From Sphingomonas sp. (GTDB lineage: Bacteria > Pseudomonadota > Alphaproteobacteria > Sphingomonadales > Sphingomonadaceae), in the NCBI GenBank assembly GCA_030146605.1, contig JASLBO010000515.1, positions 1-6,847 of the forward strand: a DNA stretch of 6,847 nt, read 5' to 3'. This document shows, in pieces, positions 6,133 through 6,847 of this stretch (its first letter is position 1; each line of letters opens with the position of its first letter). The notes under the pieces were generated by a model, which did not search any database, was not told the DNA's origin, and saw nothing but the letters and a program-made list of their open reading frames with translations. The position numbers and the translations under genes are program-made.

Positions 6133-6573
6133 CTAGTTGGCGTCGGGTGCGCCGCCGCGGCGCTCCATCATCCCGCGCATCCGCTCGCGCGCGGCGTCGC
6201 GCTCGGCCTTGTCGATCGTGCCGTCGCTATTGGCGTCGAAACGGTCGAAGCGGCGGGTGGCCTGGGCGCGGTGCTCGTCGAGCGAGATCGCGCCGTCGCC
6301 ATCGGTGTCGCTGCGCTTCTTCATGCGGCCGCCGCGGCCTTCGCCACCGCCCGGGCGCTCTTCCTTGCTGATCTTGCCGTCCTTGTCAGCATCGAGCCTG
6401 GCGAAGCGCATGTCGACATCGGCGAGGAATTCGGCGCGGGTGACGGCGCCGTCCTTGTTGGCGTCCGCCTTGGCGAGCATGTCGCCGCCGGTCGGGCGGT
6501 CCTGCGGCGCGGCGACCGCACTGCCGGAGAGCAGGGTTGCGCCGAGCAGGGCGGCGGCAAGGATCTTCTTCAT
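6133..6573 (-). CDS. Secreted four-EF-hand calcium-binding protein
   Basis: A 146-residue precursor with a signal peptide (MKKI, an Ala/Leu core, probable cleavage at AVAA-P near residue 22), so the mature protein should be periplasmic or exported. Four canonical 12-residue EF-hand loops are visible: 37-48 (DANKDGAVTRAE), 61-72 (DADKDGKISKEE), 89-100 (DTDGDGAISLDE) and 113-124 (DANSDGTIDKAE). Each has acidic or Asn ligands at positions 1, 3 and 5, Gly at 6, a hydrophobic residue at 8 and Glu at 12, so all four should bind calcium. They form two pairs split by a Gly/Arg-rich linker (74-87). The tail is basic and Met/Arg-rich (RERMRGMMERRGG). GGAG sits 8 bases before the ATG. A possible role is calcium buffering or sensing in the envelope; no enzyme domain is present. 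Its position just ahead of a two-component system, with possible operator repeats upstream, suggests it is a target of that system. Confidence 0.93.
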   Translation of the reverse strand: MKKILAAALLGATLLSGSAVAAPQDRPTGGDMLAKADANKDGAVTRAEFLADVDMRFARLDADKDGKISKEERPGGGEGRGGRMKKRSDTDGDGAISLDEHRAQATRRFDRFDANSDGTIDKAERDAARERMRGMMERRGGAPDAN

Positions 6574-6605
6574 GGCACGAACTCCAGATCAAGGCGGCCG
6601 GTGCC

Positions 6606-6639
6606 GCGACAGCTGTGCTTATTGGGGGAAGGCTGTCGC
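6606..6639. promoter_or_regulatory. 8+8 inverted repeat upstream of the EF-hand gene
   Basis: GCGACAGC (6606-6613) and its exact complement GCTGTCGC (6632-6639) are separated by 18 bases, 33 to 66 bases upstream of the EF-hand ATG. It shares the core TGTCGC with the direct repeats at 6665-6681. It may be a dimer-binding site near the promoter, or a leader hairpin if transcription starts upstream of it. I see no convincing -35/-10 pair. Confidence 0.45.
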
Positions 6640-6664
6640 AGGGGTTTGTCAGGCCGAGGCGAAG

Positions 6665-6681
6665 TTGTCGCAAATTGTCGC
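6665..6681. promoter_or_regulatory. Paired TTGTCGC direct repeats, candidate response-regulator operator
   Basis: TTGTCGC occurs at 6665-6671 and again at 6675-6681, one helical turn (10 bases) apart; on the coding strand this reads GCGACAA-TTT-GCGACAA. Heptamer direct repeats at 10-11-base spacing are the usual target form of OmpR/PhoB-family regulators, and such a regulator is encoded in this cluster. The site is about 92-108 bases before the EF-hand ATG, suitable for an activator. The link to this regulator is inference. Confidence 0.45.
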
Positions 6682-6720
6682 GATATTCAGTGCGGACCTC
6701 GCAATCCTCCCCCGCCAGGG

Positions 6721-6847
6721 CAGGGCTATCGCATATGAACGAAGAGGGAGAGGAGGAAGTCGTCGTTCCATCCTGCCCTTTTGGTTTTGGTCTTGATGGA
6801 GGCCTTTTCGGGGTGCTGCCTGAGGATGTTGAGGGCGAGTTTTCGGA
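6721..6847. mobile_element. End of an insertion sequence (probable ISAs1 family), continuing off the right edge
   Basis: The transposase 3' end reaches almost to this boundary. The candidate terminal repeat is CAGGGCTATCGCATAT starting at 6721, overlapping the transposase stop. This boundary is a guess based on coding extent and the CAGGG start; the other end and any target duplication are outside the window. CAGGG is also present at 6716-6720, so the true edge could be shifted by 5 bases. Confidence 0.45.
6726..6847 (-). CDS. ISAs1-like transposase, C-terminal end (runs off the right edge)
   Basis: The last 39 codons before a TAG stop are visible. They read RKLALNILRQHPEKASIKTK, then TKRAGWNDDFLLSLFVHMR. 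The pattern of RxLALNxL, then a basic SIKxKxKRAGW, then a hydrophobic D(D/E)(F/Y)L ending is what I recall as the C-terminus of ISAs1-family DDE transposases (the family that includes the E. coli H-repeat). The catalytic region is outside the window, so it is unknown whether the gene is intact. It points toward the EF-hand gene, and its stop is about 150 bases from that gene's ATG, so read-through from the element could affect that gene. Confidence 0.72.
   Translation of the reverse strand, partial: RKLALNILRQHPEKASIKTKTKRAGWNDDFLLSLFVHMR

Noticed and set aside
5548..6738. 396-codon plus-strand reading frame
   Set aside because: It is antisense to the response regulator and EF-hand genes, both of which have complete family motifs on the minus strand. 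Long antisense frames are expected in GC-rich DNA with strong third-position bias.
6735..6847. Plus-strand frame starting ATG at 6735 (MNEEGEEEVVV)
   Set aside because: The minus strand of the same bases encodes a recognisable transposase C-terminus; the Glu/Val run is its complement.

Overview
The window reads as a GC-rich alphaproteobacterial chromosome segment, most likely from a sphingomonad (Sphingomonas or a relative). The reasons are the LptD and HolC sequence types, an M61 peptidase of the glycyl-aminopeptidase kind first known from Sphingomonas, the DUF6894-type small protein, and the GTCATCCCGGCGAAAGCCGGG-type intergenic repeat. No rRNA, tRNA or CRISPR array was seen.

Left part (1-1711), housekeeping. 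The 5' end of lptD (outer-membrane LPS assembly) runs off the left edge on the minus strand. Diverging from it on the plus strand are holC (DNA polymerase III chi) and ndk (nucleoside diphosphate kinase). ndk is closed by a strong hairpin-plus-T-run terminator.

Middle (1712-3930). A degenerate intergenic repeat precedes a two-gene plus-strand unit: an 80-residue DUF6894-like protein and, 10 bases further on, a 615-residue M61 metallopeptidase with a PDZ domain. The peptidase has its zinc site but no visible signal peptide. It converges with a histidine kinase gene, with only 7 bases between the two stop codons.

Right part (3924-6847), all minus strand. In transcription order these are the C-terminal end of an ISAs1-like transposase (entering from the right edge), a secreted four-EF-hand protein, an OmpR/PhoB-type response regulator and its histidine kinase. 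A terminator-like hairpin lies between the EF-hand gene and the regulator. Two TTGTCGC direct repeats at 10-base spacing and an 8+8 inverted repeat lie upstream of the EF-hand gene and look like an operator region. A plausible reading is that the two-component system controls the EF-hand gene, possibly in response to a divalent cation or envelope signal. This is inference.

The most notable observation is at the regulator-kinase junction. A 92-base element with 23-base terminal inverted repeats (22/23 identical) is bracketed by an exact 9-base direct repeat, GGCGTTTCA. Removing the element and one repeat copy restores a 4-base GTGA overlap between the regulator's stop and a kinase start (GTG AAA CGC). 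The element therefore appears to have inserted into a translationally coupled junction, with a target-site-like duplication, and to have supplied the first base of the kinase's present ATG.
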